40,184 nucleotides of DNA, from contig CAJOKR010000058.1 in NCBI GenBank assembly GCA_905235135.1, forward strand, positions 1 to 40,184, given 5' to 3'. Each line of letters begins with the position of its first letter. Position 1 is the stretch's first letter. Positions 1 through 7,588 of the stretch are shown in pieces. The DNA is from an uncultured Bacteroidales bacterium. Its GTDB lineage: Bacteria > Bacteroidota > Bacteroidia > Bacteroidales > WCHB1-69. The notes beneath the pieces were generated by a model. It was not told the origin of the DNA, ran no database searches, and saw only the letters and a program-made list of their open reading frames with translations. A program made the position numbers and the translations under genes.

Positions 1-192
1 AGATAGCATTTTGTCTGCAGACTGTCTTTAGGTAAGGTGGAACACGGGGTGAATCGTCTCTCAAAATCAGCCTCCGCGACGGGGCGAGGTGTCCCAAAAT
101 GACCCTTTTATGCGTGCTATCTGACTGATTTACAGCTATCTAATTTTTTTATGGGCAAAAATGTGCGGAAAACAGGAATTATCCATTAGAAC
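1..192. other. Left-edge intergenic stretch, no gene seen
   Basis: No convincing reading frame. AGATAGCA at 1-8 is matched by its inverted copy TGCTATCT at 115-122, and a related AGCTATCT lies near 132-139. A GGTGTCCCAAAATGACCC string near 88-106 resembles insertion-sequence ends, but no transposase is visible inside the window. Confidence 0.4.
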
Positions 193-3129
193 TTACTTTT
201 TCACGAACGTCTTCGTTACAACGCCCTGCTCTGTCGTCACGCGCACGAAGTACATGCCGTTGGCGAGGCCGCTGACGTTGATGCGGGTTGGATTCTCGAC
301 CACGTTCACCGTGTTGACCAACTTGCCATAGACATCGTAAACCTCCATCATCGTGACGTTCAGGTCGCCATCGACGCGGATGTCAACGAACTCCTTGGCG
401 GGGTTCGGATAGAGGCTCACGCTGTTCTCCAGCCAGCTGTTGATACCCACGCTCTTGGTGGTTACGAACAGACTTGCACTCCAGTCGCTGAGGTTGCCGT
501 CGCCACAATTAGCCTGCACCTGAATCTCGTAGGTTGTGTTGCCCGTCAGTCCCGTGATGGTGTAGCTGTTGTTCGAGGTGGTTGCGGAAGCCCATTCGCC
601 GTTCTGGGAACGATAATTGACGTTCCAGCTGTTCACGTTGGTGTTGGCATCCCAGGTGATACCAATGACCTCGTTGGCCACGAGGGTGGTATCAAGACCA
701 GTGGGCGCATCGCACGGCTCGGGTGTGTCGTCCGGCAGCGTGCAGAAGGTCAGCGTCTCGCCGTACGTGGTGACACCCACAGTCATAGCGAAGGCACGAT
801 ACTGGACACAAGTATTCGGGGTCAGCCCCGTCAGCGTGTAGGTCAGCGTGTTGCCTGTCATGGTAATCACCTGTGTGTAGTCATTGTCGGAGGGGAGCTT
901 GTACTCGAAACCACGCAAGACAATGGTCTGGTTGCCGGCGTCCGTGATAGCACCGTTCATCGTGCCGGATGTCTGTGTGATGTCCGAGGCTGCATACGTC
1001 TCCACCGTCGGCTGCACCACCGGCAGCGGGGTCGTGAAGAAGTCGTAAGGCGTTGTCCAGCCGCTCTCCTCCCCGTTGCCGCAGTCGGTCTTCACGCGCA
1101 CCTGATACACTGTCTCGGGCACCAGGCCGATGATGTCGTACGAGGTCGTGGTCACGTTGATCTCGCTGCCCCAATCCGACGAGGTGGCCGCCTTGTACTG
1201 CAGTTTCCAGGCGGTCTCGTCCCCGCTGGCACTCCAGGTGACCGTGGCCGTGTTCTGCGTAATGTTGGTCACAGTCAAACCCGTGGGCGTCGCGCAGTTG
1301 GGAGCCAGTTCCACGGTGAAATCGTCTAAATTCCAGGAGTTCCAGGCGCTACTGTTGCTGTAGCGGAGGGCAATCCGGCCGTTAGTAGCCAGCACATTGG
1401 TGAAATCGAACGGCCCCATGTAGTTGCCGTTGGCGGTGGAGTCCGTGCCGCGGGGGCCGGGCGTGCCGCAAGTGCCCACCAGCTCGAAGGTGGCCGGATT
1501 GTTGAAATCGGACATCACGCCGACCTCAAGGACACCGGTGGTGGGGTCTGTGGAGGTGGCCCAGAAGGAGAGGCGCAGCTCGTGAACATCATTGCTGAAC
1601 ACTGGCAACACCAACATCGCGTTGGAACCCTTCAGCTCGGCGGAGTTCACGCCGGAATGGCAGGCGGGAGCCCAACCGCAATAGACGAACGGGGCATCGT
1701 AGGTGGGATCCACCACCGGTCTCGACCAGCACTGGAACGGTACACTGCCGCTGCCCACGTAAGACTCGAAATCTTCCGTCCACGGGTTGGTCTCCGTGAT
1801 GGTGATGGCATCGCAGGTGGTACTGACACTGAGAGCCGGGGAAAGCAGCGAGGAGTCCGCGCCACAAAGGGAACGTATTTGGAAGGTGTAGTCCGAATTG
1901 CTGGTCAGGCTGCTGATGACAAGCGTGGTGTCTGTGGTGGTGTAATAGCCGGTAGAGTCGCCCGTCATATAGACAGCATACTGGTCTGCGTTGCCGCTCC
2001 AGGAGAGGGAAATCTCATTGTTCGTGATGTTTGAGGCGGCGAGGTTTGACGGCGGCGTACACGTGGCGCAGGAGACATTCAACATGAAGCCGGCACCCGT
2101 ATAGTAACCGGAAGTGAAATGCACCGTGATGGGACCGGAAGCGGCCACCGCTATGTTGCTGTCCAAACCAGTAATGTCCGCAATCAGCGCACCGGAAGTG
2201 CCAACACCGTCATGGAAGTAGAGGTGGGACTCGCCATAGCCGTACATGCCCAAACTTAAGTCGCAGGTGCCGGTAATCTGCAGACCGCTGCCGGAAGTTT
2301 CGGGATAAAGCACCAGCACGGCATCGCAGTAGGTGGTGTAGTCGCCATCAAAACCGCCGTTGTCGCAGATAATGGCGTCGCAGGTGGCTATCGAGTCGTA
2401 GCCGATCTGGCCCATGTTATAGACACCCGTGGCAACCGCCAACGGACCAACCCAGTCGCTCTGCGTGTCACCGCAGTTGGTGCGCAGGTAGAAATCGTAA
2501 GCGGTGTGGTTGCTCAACCCGCTGATAGTCACTGGGTTGGTGTTTACGATAATCGGGGCATCGTTATTGTCGGGGGTGAAACCGGCAGGGCCGTAGAGGA
2601 TGTCCCACATAGTGGCCTCGCCCATCTCCGTCCACGACAGCGTAACACTGTCCGTGCCGACACTCACCACGGCGAGATCGTTGGGGTACATGCAGTCGGG
2701 ACGCTGCTCTATCACGAGGTCGTCGATGTAGAAGCCGCAACCGTCGCTGTTGGAGGCACGGAAAGCGATGAACTTGCCATTGCCGGTGTAGTTCACGGTG
2801 GAGACCATCTGTTCCACATACGCATAGTAAGTGGCGGCGGACAAGTCAATAGTATCCACAGGCACAAACGTGGACGCGCTGTCCTTGTCGGTCATCACAC
2901 CCACTTCCAACGTGCCGAGGGTGGCATAGCCGTAGTTGGTATGGCAGGCGTAGAAGGTGAGCATCAGGTCGCTGGCATTGATGTTGACATCCAGTTCGGG
3001 CAGGATGGCGATGACCTGGCAGTTCGGGGTGTAGTGGAAATCCAAATAATGTTCGCCGTTGTGGGCATGTAGTTGCCTGTTCCGATGTAGGCGAAGTGGT
3101 CGTTGTTGGAGGTGAGACGATCCCAACAA
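193..3129 (-). CDS. C-terminal part of giant secreted MAM/FN3 surface protein with T9SS sorting signal
   Basis: This is the downstream part of the gene that starts at 4907, read in a frame shifted by -1. The first ~33 residues from the nominal start at 3129 are out-of-frame; authentic protein starts near 3050 (HYLDFHYTPNCQ). Visible order: the rest of a MAM/choice-of-anchor-like domain (34-140), an FN3 domain (~146-232), a Cys-containing CUB-like segment (~245-357), FN3 (~360-440), another MAM-like domain opening with WTEDFES (~450-610), three FN3 domains (~612-890), then a T9SS type A sorting domain with YPNPAKEFVDI and GMYFVRV and a basic end (FVKK). Family knowledge: such domains direct secretion through the T9SS and surface attachment. 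Probable adhesin or binding protein; ligand unknown. Joined to its upstream half the protein would be about 1570 residues. Confidence 0.85.
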   Translation of the reverse strand: MLGSSHLQQRPLRLHRNRQLHAHNGEHYLDFHYTPNCQVIAILPELDVNINASDLMLTFYACHTNYGYATLGTLEVGVMTDKDSASTFVPVDTIDLSAATYYAYVEQMVSTVNYTGNGKFIAFRASNSDGCGFYIDDLVIEQRPDCMYPNDLAVVSVGTDSVTLSWTEMGEATMWDILYGPAGFTPDNNDAPIIVNTNPVTISGLSNHTAYDFYLRTNCGDTQSDWVGPLAVATGVYNMGQIGYDSIATCDAIICDNGGFDGDYTTYCDAVLVLYPETSGSGLQITGTCDLSLGMYGYGESHLYFHDGVGTSGALIADITGLDSNIAVAASGPITVHFTSGYYTGAGFMLNVSCATCTPPSNLAASNITNNEISLSWSGNADQYAVYMTGDSTGYYTTTDTTLVISSLTSNSDYTFQIRSLCGADSSLLSPALSVSTTCDAITITETNPWTEDFESYVGSGSVPFQCWSRPVVDPTYDAPFVYCGWAPACHSGVNSAELKGSNAMLVLPVFSNDVHELRLSFWATSTDPTTGVLEVGVMSDFNNPATFELVGTCGTPGPRGTDSTANGNYMGPFDFTNVLATNGRIALRYSNSSAWNSWNLDDFTVELAPNCATPTGLTVTNITQNTATVTWSASGDETAWKLQYKAATSSDWGSEINVTTTSYDIIGLVPETVYQVRVKTDCGNGEESGWTTPYDFFTTPLPVVQPTVETYAASDITQTSGTMNGAITDAGNQTIVLRGFEYKLPSDNDYTQVITMTGNTLTYTLTGLTPNTCVQYRAFAMTVGVTTYGETLTFCTLPDDTPEPCDAPTGLDTTLVANEVIGITWDANTNVNSWNVNYRSQNGEWASATTSNNSYTITGLTGNTTYEIQVQANCGDGNLSDWSASLFVTTKSVGINSWLENSVSLYPNPAKEFVDIRVDGDLNVTMMEVYDVYGKLVNTVNVVENPTRINVSGLANGMYFVRVTTEQGVVTKTFVKK

Positions 3130-4907
3130 GCAATGTAGGTGTTCTGGGAAGTGCTGTACAGACCGCTCTCAAAATTCTCTGTATAAGGAAGTTGGGAGAT
3201 GGGACCGCAGTCGGTGCGGAAGGTGGCGGTTACCGACGGGTTCGAGTAAGAATCGCCGCAGTCGGACACCACGTAGAATTCGTAGTCCGTGTTGGCGGTC
3301 AGTCCGTTGAGGGAGTAGGAGGTGTCGGTGGTCTGAATTTCGGTGAAAGGATCGGTGCTGCCCGCGGCGCGGTAGTAGAGCGTCCAGGCGGTGGCGCTGC
3401 CCACCTCGTTCCAGCTAAGCGTGGCACCATCCGAGGTGATGTCGGTGGCGGTCAGACCGTTAGGCTGTGCACAAGAGATGCCGCTGAGGCTGATGTTGTC
3501 GATGGCGGCGGCGAGATGGTTGTCGCCGTATAGGTTCCAGCCGTTGTTGTACCAGTAGAAGACAATTTGCTTGGCGGTTCCGGCCACATTGTCGAGGATG
3601 ATGTCGAAATGGGTCCAGTCGGACACGTTGGCGACCTCACCCAAATTGTGCAGCAGTGCGACACCGGAAGGTGTTCCAGTGGCGGGAACGGTCGCTTCGG
3701 AACTCATCATATAGACCTTCAAGTAGTCAAATTCCAAGTAGTCGCTGGCCTCACCCTCCACGCGGTAGTCGAAGGCGAGATGGTACTCTAAGGCATCGTT
3801 GGGGAACATCACGTTGAGGACGGCGTATGCGTCGGAAACGCTGTTCGTGTAGATGTTGGTTGCCCCGCTGTCGGGGGAGACGTAGATGGCGTGCGGAAGG
3901 TCACCGGGCTGGGCATCAGCTCCGGGCAGCGCGGCGGCAGTACCATACACCCACTGGTTGACACCCGTGCCGGAGAATGTGAACGGGGACAGCGCGGTGG
4001 TCGGTTCGCTCTCAAAATCTTCGAAATAGGGCAGGGTGGCAGCCTGGGAGAGCGTGGAGAAATCGACGGAGTCGGCAATGCTTTCCTGGTTGTCGGTGCA
4101 AACCACGGAGACGTAGGCGCGGTAGTCTGTGGCGTAATCCAGACCCGAGAATGTGTAGAACGTATCGGCGGTGGAGGCAATGGAGACCTGCATGCTGTCG
4201 GTCAGGTTGAAGAGCGAGACATTGTAGGCGTTGGTGACACCCAAAGCATTGGGCTGCCAGTTGATGGTCACATCCGTGCCGAGAATGCTCTGCAGGGCGA
4301 GGTTCTGCACGGGAGAGCACATCGCTGCCTGGTCCAGGGTGATGTCGTCCACGCGCATCATGCAATATGCCGTGACGGCGATTTTGAGGGCAATATAGTG
4401 GCCCGTTCCGGTGTAGTTGGAAAAATAGGCCGTGTAATGCTCATAGGTGCTGCTGGTGTTCGTTGGGATGATGGTCTGCACCGCCGTGAATGTGGACATG
4501 TCCTCGGGGTCGTCCATCACACCGACCACGAAATAGCCGGCGGTGGAGTTGACCCAGCCCCAGAAGTCCATCACGATGCTCTGGATGTCGAAGGTTGACG
4601 ACAGTTCGGGGAAGATGAGGCAGGGCACCTGTGCGGCGGTGTCGCTGTACATATAGTTGTACGACATGATGTGGTTGTTGCCGGAATGCGACGGGGCGTA
4701 CGCGCCGCCGGCAATTTGCGGATAGAGGTTCCCGTTGGGCATGACGGCCAGCGGGTTCCGGGTATAGCACGGCCCGATAACTCCGCTCTCAAAATCCTCT
4801 GTGTACGGCAGGGTGGTGATGGTGCAGTCACCTTGCGCCCACACCGCCGGCCCGAAGCCGAATGCCATAAACAGGCATAACATACTGAAAATGAAAAACT
4901 TCTTCAT
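2964..4907 (-). CDS. N-terminal part of the same giant MAM/FN3 surface protein (frameshifted)
   Basis: It starts with a signal peptide (MKKFFIFSMLCLFMAFGFG, cleavage probably after VWA). MAM/cleaved-adhesin-like domains start with YTEDFESG or YFEDFESE or YTENFESG at about 28, 292 and 574, separated by FN3 domains (~195-285 and ~482-570). Around 3045-3060 the protein sense passes into the -1 frame (the frame of the 193-3129 entry), and the last ~28 codons here are out-of-frame. Inserting one base near ATG CCC ACA ACG GCG AAC would restore one ~1570-residue protein. A -7 box lies 45 nt upstream. Either a real frameshift mutation or a sequencing deletion; the sequence alone cannot tell. The repeated MAM/FN3 architecture points to an extracellular surface or adhesion role. 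Confidence 0.85.
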   Translation of the reverse strand: MKKFFIFSMLCLFMAFGFGPAVWAQGDCTITTLPYTEDFESGVIGPCYTRNPLAVMPNGNLYPQIAGGAYAPSHSGNNHIMSYNYMYSDTAAQVPCLIFPELSSTFDIQSIVMDFWGWVNSTAGYFVVGVMDDPEDMSTFTAVQTIIPTNTSSTYEHYTAYFSNYTGTGHYIALKIAVTAYCMMRVDDITLDQAAMCSPVQNLALQSILGTDVTINWQPNALGVTNAYNVSLFNLTDSMQVSIASTADTFYTFSGLDYATDYRAYVSVVCTDNQESIADSVDFSTLSQAATLPYFEDFESEPTTALSPFTFSGTGVNQWVYGTAAALPGADAQPGDLPHAIYVSPDSGATNIYTNSVSDAYAVLNVMFPNDALEYHLAFDYRVEGEASDYLEFDYLKVYMMSSEATVPATGTPSGVALLHNLGEVANVSDWTHFDIILDNVAGTAKQIVFYWYNNGWNLYGDNHLAAAIDNISLSGISCAQPNGLTATDITSDGATLSWNEVGSATAWTLYYRAAGSTDPFTEIQTTDTSYSLNGLTANTDYEFYVVSDCGDSYSNPSVTATFRTDCGPISQLPYTENFESGLYSTSQNTYIACWDRLTSNNDHFAYIGTGNYMPTTANIIWISTTPRTARSSPSCPNWMSTSMPAT

Positions 4908-4952
4908 AATGATTGTTTTGAATAATTAATTACGATTCAAACTAAAACAGGT

Positions 4953-4961
4953 GCAAAATTA
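4953..4961 (-). promoter_or_regulatory. Promoter -7 box for the surface protein gene
   Basis: Minus strand reads TAATTTTGC, matching the Bacteroidetes -7 consensus TAnnTTTG. It leaves a leader of about 40 nt before the ATG at 4907. Confidence 0.6.
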
Positions 4962-5054
4962 CACTTTTTTTTGGATATATGTATTTCGCGAGAATTATTA
5001 TGATTGCGGAAAAGTGCGGAATGGCGGAAACGGTGCGGAAAAAATAACATCATA

Positions 5055-5099
5055 GTTTTCAGTCTTTTTGGCCGTAAAGACCTGATGGCCGACTCTGTA
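5055..5099 (+). pseudogene. Remnant of a second phosphoribosyltransferase gene (last 15 codons)
   Basis: These 45 bases match the final 15 sense codons of the intact gene at 6747-7550 (bases 7503-7547) at 40 of 45 positions. The encoded residues are VFSLFGRKDLMADSV against VFSLIGRKDLMADSV, so four of the five differences are silent. The stop is lost here and nothing of the rest of the gene is visible upstream. The bias to silent changes means the fragment diverged while still coding and was truncated later. Confidence 0.8.
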
Positions 5100-5157
5100 A
5101 AATGTTGGCTTTCACTTGTCTTCCTTAATATCTTTTCTTGTTGATAACCTTGTTGAT

Positions 5158-5205
5158 AAAAATACACAAAAGGATATTTTTATCAGTATTCATTTGTGTA
5201 TTTTT
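5158..5205. promoter_or_regulatory. Candidate HicB operator: 13-bp inverted repeat over the hicAB promoter
   Basis: AAAAATACACAAA (5158-5170) is perfectly inverted as TTTGTGTATTTTT (5193-5205), with a 22-nt spacer. The right arm overlaps the -7 box at 5199-5207. HicB-type antitoxins with a DNA-binding domain repress their own promoters, so this is the natural candidate operator. The link to HicB is inferred. Confidence 0.6.
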
Positions 5206-5207
5206 GC
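5199..5207 (+). promoter_or_regulatory. Promoter -7 box for hicAB
   Basis: TATTTTTGC matches TAnnTTTG and lies 28 nt before the hicA ATG. It overlaps the right arm of the inverted repeat. Confidence 0.65.
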
Positions 5208-5235
5208 AGCATCTGTTTAAGCAAAATAAAAGACG

Positions 5236-5427
5236 ATGAAGATAACCGAATTGAAAAGGAAATTGCGTGCGGCAGGATGTTACTACGAATCCGATGGCAA
5301 AAACCATGAATGGTGGTGGAGTCCGATCACAGAACAGCGTTTTCAAGTGCCGCGCCACATGACGGCTGATGTGGGAAAGGAATTGTTGCGATATTTGAAA
5401 GACCAGTTGGGAGTTAAGTTTAAATAG
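5236..5427 (+). CDS. hicA: HicA-family mRNA interferase toxin
   Basis: A 63-residue protein, the usual HicA size, with the YcfA/HicA double-stranded-RNA-binding-like fold pattern: KITELKRKLRAAGC at the N-terminus, a glycine-polar-His motif (DGKNHEWW, catalytic His24), then a Lys/Arg-rich end with VPRH and LKDQLG. Family knowledge: HicA cleaves mRNA and is neutralised by HicB. It lies 15 nt upstream of hicB, in the toxin-first order typical of the family. The pair interrupts a duplicated phosphoribosyltransferase/TonB-like locus, which fits a mobile accessory module. All expected residues are present, so the toxin looks intact. Confidence 0.88.
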   Translation: MKITELKRKLRAAGCYYESDGKNHEWWWSPITEQRFQVPRHMTADVGKELLRYLKDQLGVKFK

Positions 5428-5442
5428 CCAAAATAGTGATAT

Positions 5443-5832
5443 ATGGAAAAGATAATGGTAATCATAGAGAGAAACGACGACGGCACGTTTACCGCTGTGC
5501 CGCAGCATAACCAAAAGGTGGGTTTCATCGGAATGGGGAAGACGGTGGAGGAAACCATGTCGGATTTGCGGAACTCCTACAGCGAGGCCAAGGAGATGCT
5601 CCCCTCTTTGCCGGAGATGTCGTTTGAGTACAAGTTCGACACGGCCAGCTTCCTGCATTATATTAACGGTCGGCTGAACCTTGCGGATTTACAGACCATC
5701 ACAGGCATCAACCGTCACCAGCTCAGCCATTACGCCACGGGAAAGAGCCGTCCAACGGCCAAGACTGTGCAGCGCATCCAAGAGGGCATCAGCAGATTTG
5801 CGGATACGCTGAAACAGGTGCGGTTAGTGTAA
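5443..5832 (+). CDS. hicB: HicB-family antitoxin with C-terminal helix-turn-helix
   Basis: A 129-residue protein. Residues 1-60 resemble the partially degraded RNase H-like HicB fold (IERNDDGTFTAVPQHN, then a GMGKTVEETMSDLRNSY helix). Residues ~70-129 form a helix-turn-helix (LADLQTITGINRHQLSHYAT, then GKSRPTAKTVQRIQEGI) of the XRE type. Family knowledge: the N-terminal part masks HicA and the DNA-binding part represses the operon. It is co-transcribed with hicA from the promoter at 5199. Only 35 nt separate its stop from the next ATG, but a new -7 box sits in that gap, so the next gene probably has its own promoter. Confidence 0.88.
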   Translation: MEKIMVIIERNDDGTFTAVPQHNQKVGFIGMGKTVEETMSDLRNSYSEAKEMLPSLPEMSFEYKFDTASFLHYINGRLNLADLQTITGINRHQLSHYATGKSRPTAKTVQRIQEGISRFADTLKQVRLV

Positions 5833-5838
5833 TTTTTT

Positions 5839-5847
5839 TATTTTTGC
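5839..5847 (+). promoter_or_regulatory. Promoter -7 box for the first Cys-capped TonB-like gene
   Basis: TATTTTTGC matches TAnnTTTG. It lies 20 nt before the ATG at 5868 and overlaps a possible in-frame TTG at 5844, which argues against that earlier start. Confidence 0.6.
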
Positions 5848-5867
5848 CCTCTCAAAAAACAAAAACA

Positions 5868-6662
5868 ATGTTCCGAGGCAAAACCACATGCAAGGTTCTG
5901 AAGGAGGTGCGGCGGAAGATCGCCGACACCAACGGCATCACGCTACCCGAGCGCGAGTGTATGCATACGGGCGACTGCGCGGGCACATGCCCCTACTGTG
6001 AGTCGGAGGTGCGCTACCTCGAACGCGAGCTCTCCAAACGGAAGTGTTTGGGCAAAGTCGTGGCGGTGGCGGGAATTGCAGTGGCGGCGGTGATGCCTGC
6101 GATGGCGCAGACACCCGAGAATGCCAATTCTGCGACTGGTCCAGTTAAGACCGCTGAACAGAATAGTATGGGAAATGAAGTACAGCCGAAAATTTGCGAC
6201 ACGTTCCCGATGCCCGGTATCGTACCGCAAAGCGACAGCAGCTCCATAGATGCGGGTATAGAAAGCCGAGATAGTATAGACGAACCTCCTATAATGGGAT
6301 TGGCCTTACCATTTATCAACAGCAACCTTTATTGGCGATTTCCTTCAAGTCAGGGGACGTTGAAATCTTATTTGCGCAAACAGTTGAGGAAGGATTCGGA
6401 GCTTAGGAGATGGTTGCGAAAGAAAACGAATGAACAGTTGCGTGACGAATCCAAAGAGGATATCTTTACGGTAGAATTTGACCCTTCTGGTAAGGTGTTT
6501 TGGATGAAAATGAACTTTGACACGTATAGCGATAAAGACCAACTGGAGTTTGAAAAGCTATTCCAAATTTTCTTGGACATGCCCCCATGGGAACCCTACT
6601 ATAAAGTAGAACATCACAAGTATTATGTACGGCAGCAGATTCCCGTGAAGGAGTTACGATAG
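5868..6662 (+). CDS. Cys-capped TonB-like membrane protein, copy 1
   Basis: 264 residues from the ATG at 5868, chosen because the paralogue at 7589 starts at the same point and a -7 box covers the upstream TTG. Residues 1-60 are a conserved cap with Cys8 and a tight cluster Cys31-x5-Cys37-x3-Cys41-x2-Cys44, followed by a charged helix (EVRYLERELSKRK). Residues ~61-81 are a hydrophobic segment ending AMA-Q, so either a membrane anchor or a signal peptide. After a Ser/Thr/Pro-rich linker comes a basic module (WRFPSSQGTL then SYLRKQLRKDSELRRWL), and the last ~65 residues resemble the TonB C-terminal domain (FDPSGKVFWMKM, then LDMPPWEPYY). I recall this cap on proteins annotated as energy transducer TonB in Bacteroidales. 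The role is inferred: cap in the cytoplasm, TonB-like end in the periplasm. No ExbBD or receptor gene is adjacent. Confidence 0.7.
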   Translation: MFRGKTTCKVLKEVRRKIADTNGITLPERECMHTGDCAGTCPYCESEVRYLERELSKRKCLGKVVAVAGIAVAAVMPAMAQTPENANSATGPVKTAEQNSMGNEVQPKICDTFPMPGIVPQSDSSSIDAGIESRDSIDEPPIMGLALPFINSNLYWRFPSSQGTLKSYLRKQLRKDSELRRWLRKKTNEQLRDESKEDIFTVEFDPSGKVFWMKMNFDTYSDKDQLEFEKLFQIFLDMPPWEPYYKVEHHKYYVRQQIPVKELR

Positions 6663-6706
6663 TGGATACGGAAAAGACGATATTGTTGCGGTTAATACAA
6701 AAAATG

Positions 6707-6715
6707 TATCTTTGC
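6707..6715 (+). promoter_or_regulatory. Promoter -7 box for the phosphoribosyltransferase gene
   Basis: TATCTTTGC matches TAnnTTTG, with a TTG triplet about 18 nt upstream as a possible -33 element. It lies 31 nt before the ATG at 6747. Confidence 0.65.
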
Positions 6716-6746
6716 AGCTGAATATTCAAATGTTAGACGAATAGTT

Positions 6747-7550
6747 ATGGGCATTACTTTTGATGAGAAGACACAACGGTTCGTGTTCGATTTTGAACAT
6801 GACAACGAAACGGATATCGTCCAGTTGGCTGGCGGCGGTTACCAAGTGGAGGCGTTCGGCAAGTGTTTCTATTATGGATATGAGTTTTCCGGGCAGGTGG
6901 ACAGCCGTGTCCGGAGTGCATTCATTCAATATGTGAAATTTCCTGACGATATTCAAAAAGATCCGAACCTGACCCAATTTATCAAAAAGGCCATCGATGA
7001 CTTGAATCGGAAAATCAACTTGTACGATTACCAAATGGTGGTCATGCCCGAGTCTTCGAGCAAAGTGAACCAGTATATGCTGCGTTATATTTACCGGTTT
7101 GCGCAGCCCACGCTCCACAAGATGCAACTTGTGAAGGCACTGCCCCAGAACATCTCATTTGATATGGACGCATACGAGAAACAATATCTGGAAGATACGC
7201 TGGAAAACGGCCGCCCTCGTTACACAGAAAAACAGAAGGCGGAAGTGAAGGCTGCCGTCAATGATATGGTTGACCTTATCCATAAGAAAGACTATTTTAC
7301 CATCGCTAAAGATGTGAAAAAGAGTCGCTTGCGCCCGTATATCATGCACTTTTTGAAATTCGCCAACGAAGAGGACGAACAACTTTGTGCTTCCATTAGA
7401 AATCAAAACGTGCTTATCATCGACGACGTGACCACCAGCGGTTCCACATTGAACGAGATGTTACGGACATTGCGGATACTGAACGAAGACAATAATATCA
7501 CTGTCTTTAGTCTTATTGGCCGTAAAGATTTGATGGCCGACTCTGTATAG
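6747..7550 (+). CDS. PRPP-loop phosphoribosyltransferase-like protein
   Basis: A 267-residue cytosolic protein. The clear motif is the PRPP-binding loop VLIIDDVTTSGSTLNEM near residues 224-240, with a hydrophobic strand before it and the paired Asp followed by TTSGST. A second phosphoribosyltransferase-like strand-loop, MVVMPESSSKVNQ, lies near 111-123. The loop sits unusually close to the C-terminus, with only about 27 residues after it, and the first ~100 residues match nothing I know. A type I PRTase fold is likely; substrate unknown. It lies 38 nt upstream of the second TonB-like gene without an intervening promoter, so the two form an operon. The last 15 codons of a second copy survive at 5055-5099, ahead of hicAB and the first TonB-like gene. 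Confidence 0.72.
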   Translation: MGITFDEKTQRFVFDFEHDNETDIVQLAGGGYQVEAFGKCFYYGYEFSGQVDSRVRSAFIQYVKFPDDIQKDPNLTQFIKKAIDDLNRKINLYDYQMVVMPESSSKVNQYMLRYIYRFAQPTLHKMQLVKALPQNISFDMDAYEKQYLEDTLENGRPRYTEKQKAEVKAAVNDMVDLIHKKDYFTIAKDVKKSRLRPYIMHFLKFANEEDEQLCASIRNQNVLIIDDVTTSGSTLNEMLRTLRILNEDNNITVFSLIGRKDLMADSV

Positions 7551-7588
7551 TAGTCGATTTCGCTCATATTCCCCTAAAAAACAAAGCT

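Noticed and set aside
1..122. Insertion-sequence end at the left edge (GGTGTCCCAAAATGACCC, AGATAGCA/TGCTATCT)
   Set aside because: No transposase or second terminal repeat is in the window, so an IS cannot be supported.
3050..3129. Programmed -1 frameshift in the surface protein
   Set aside because: No slippery heptamer with a following pseudoknot was seen, and other genes show similar single-base breaks; error or mutation is simpler.
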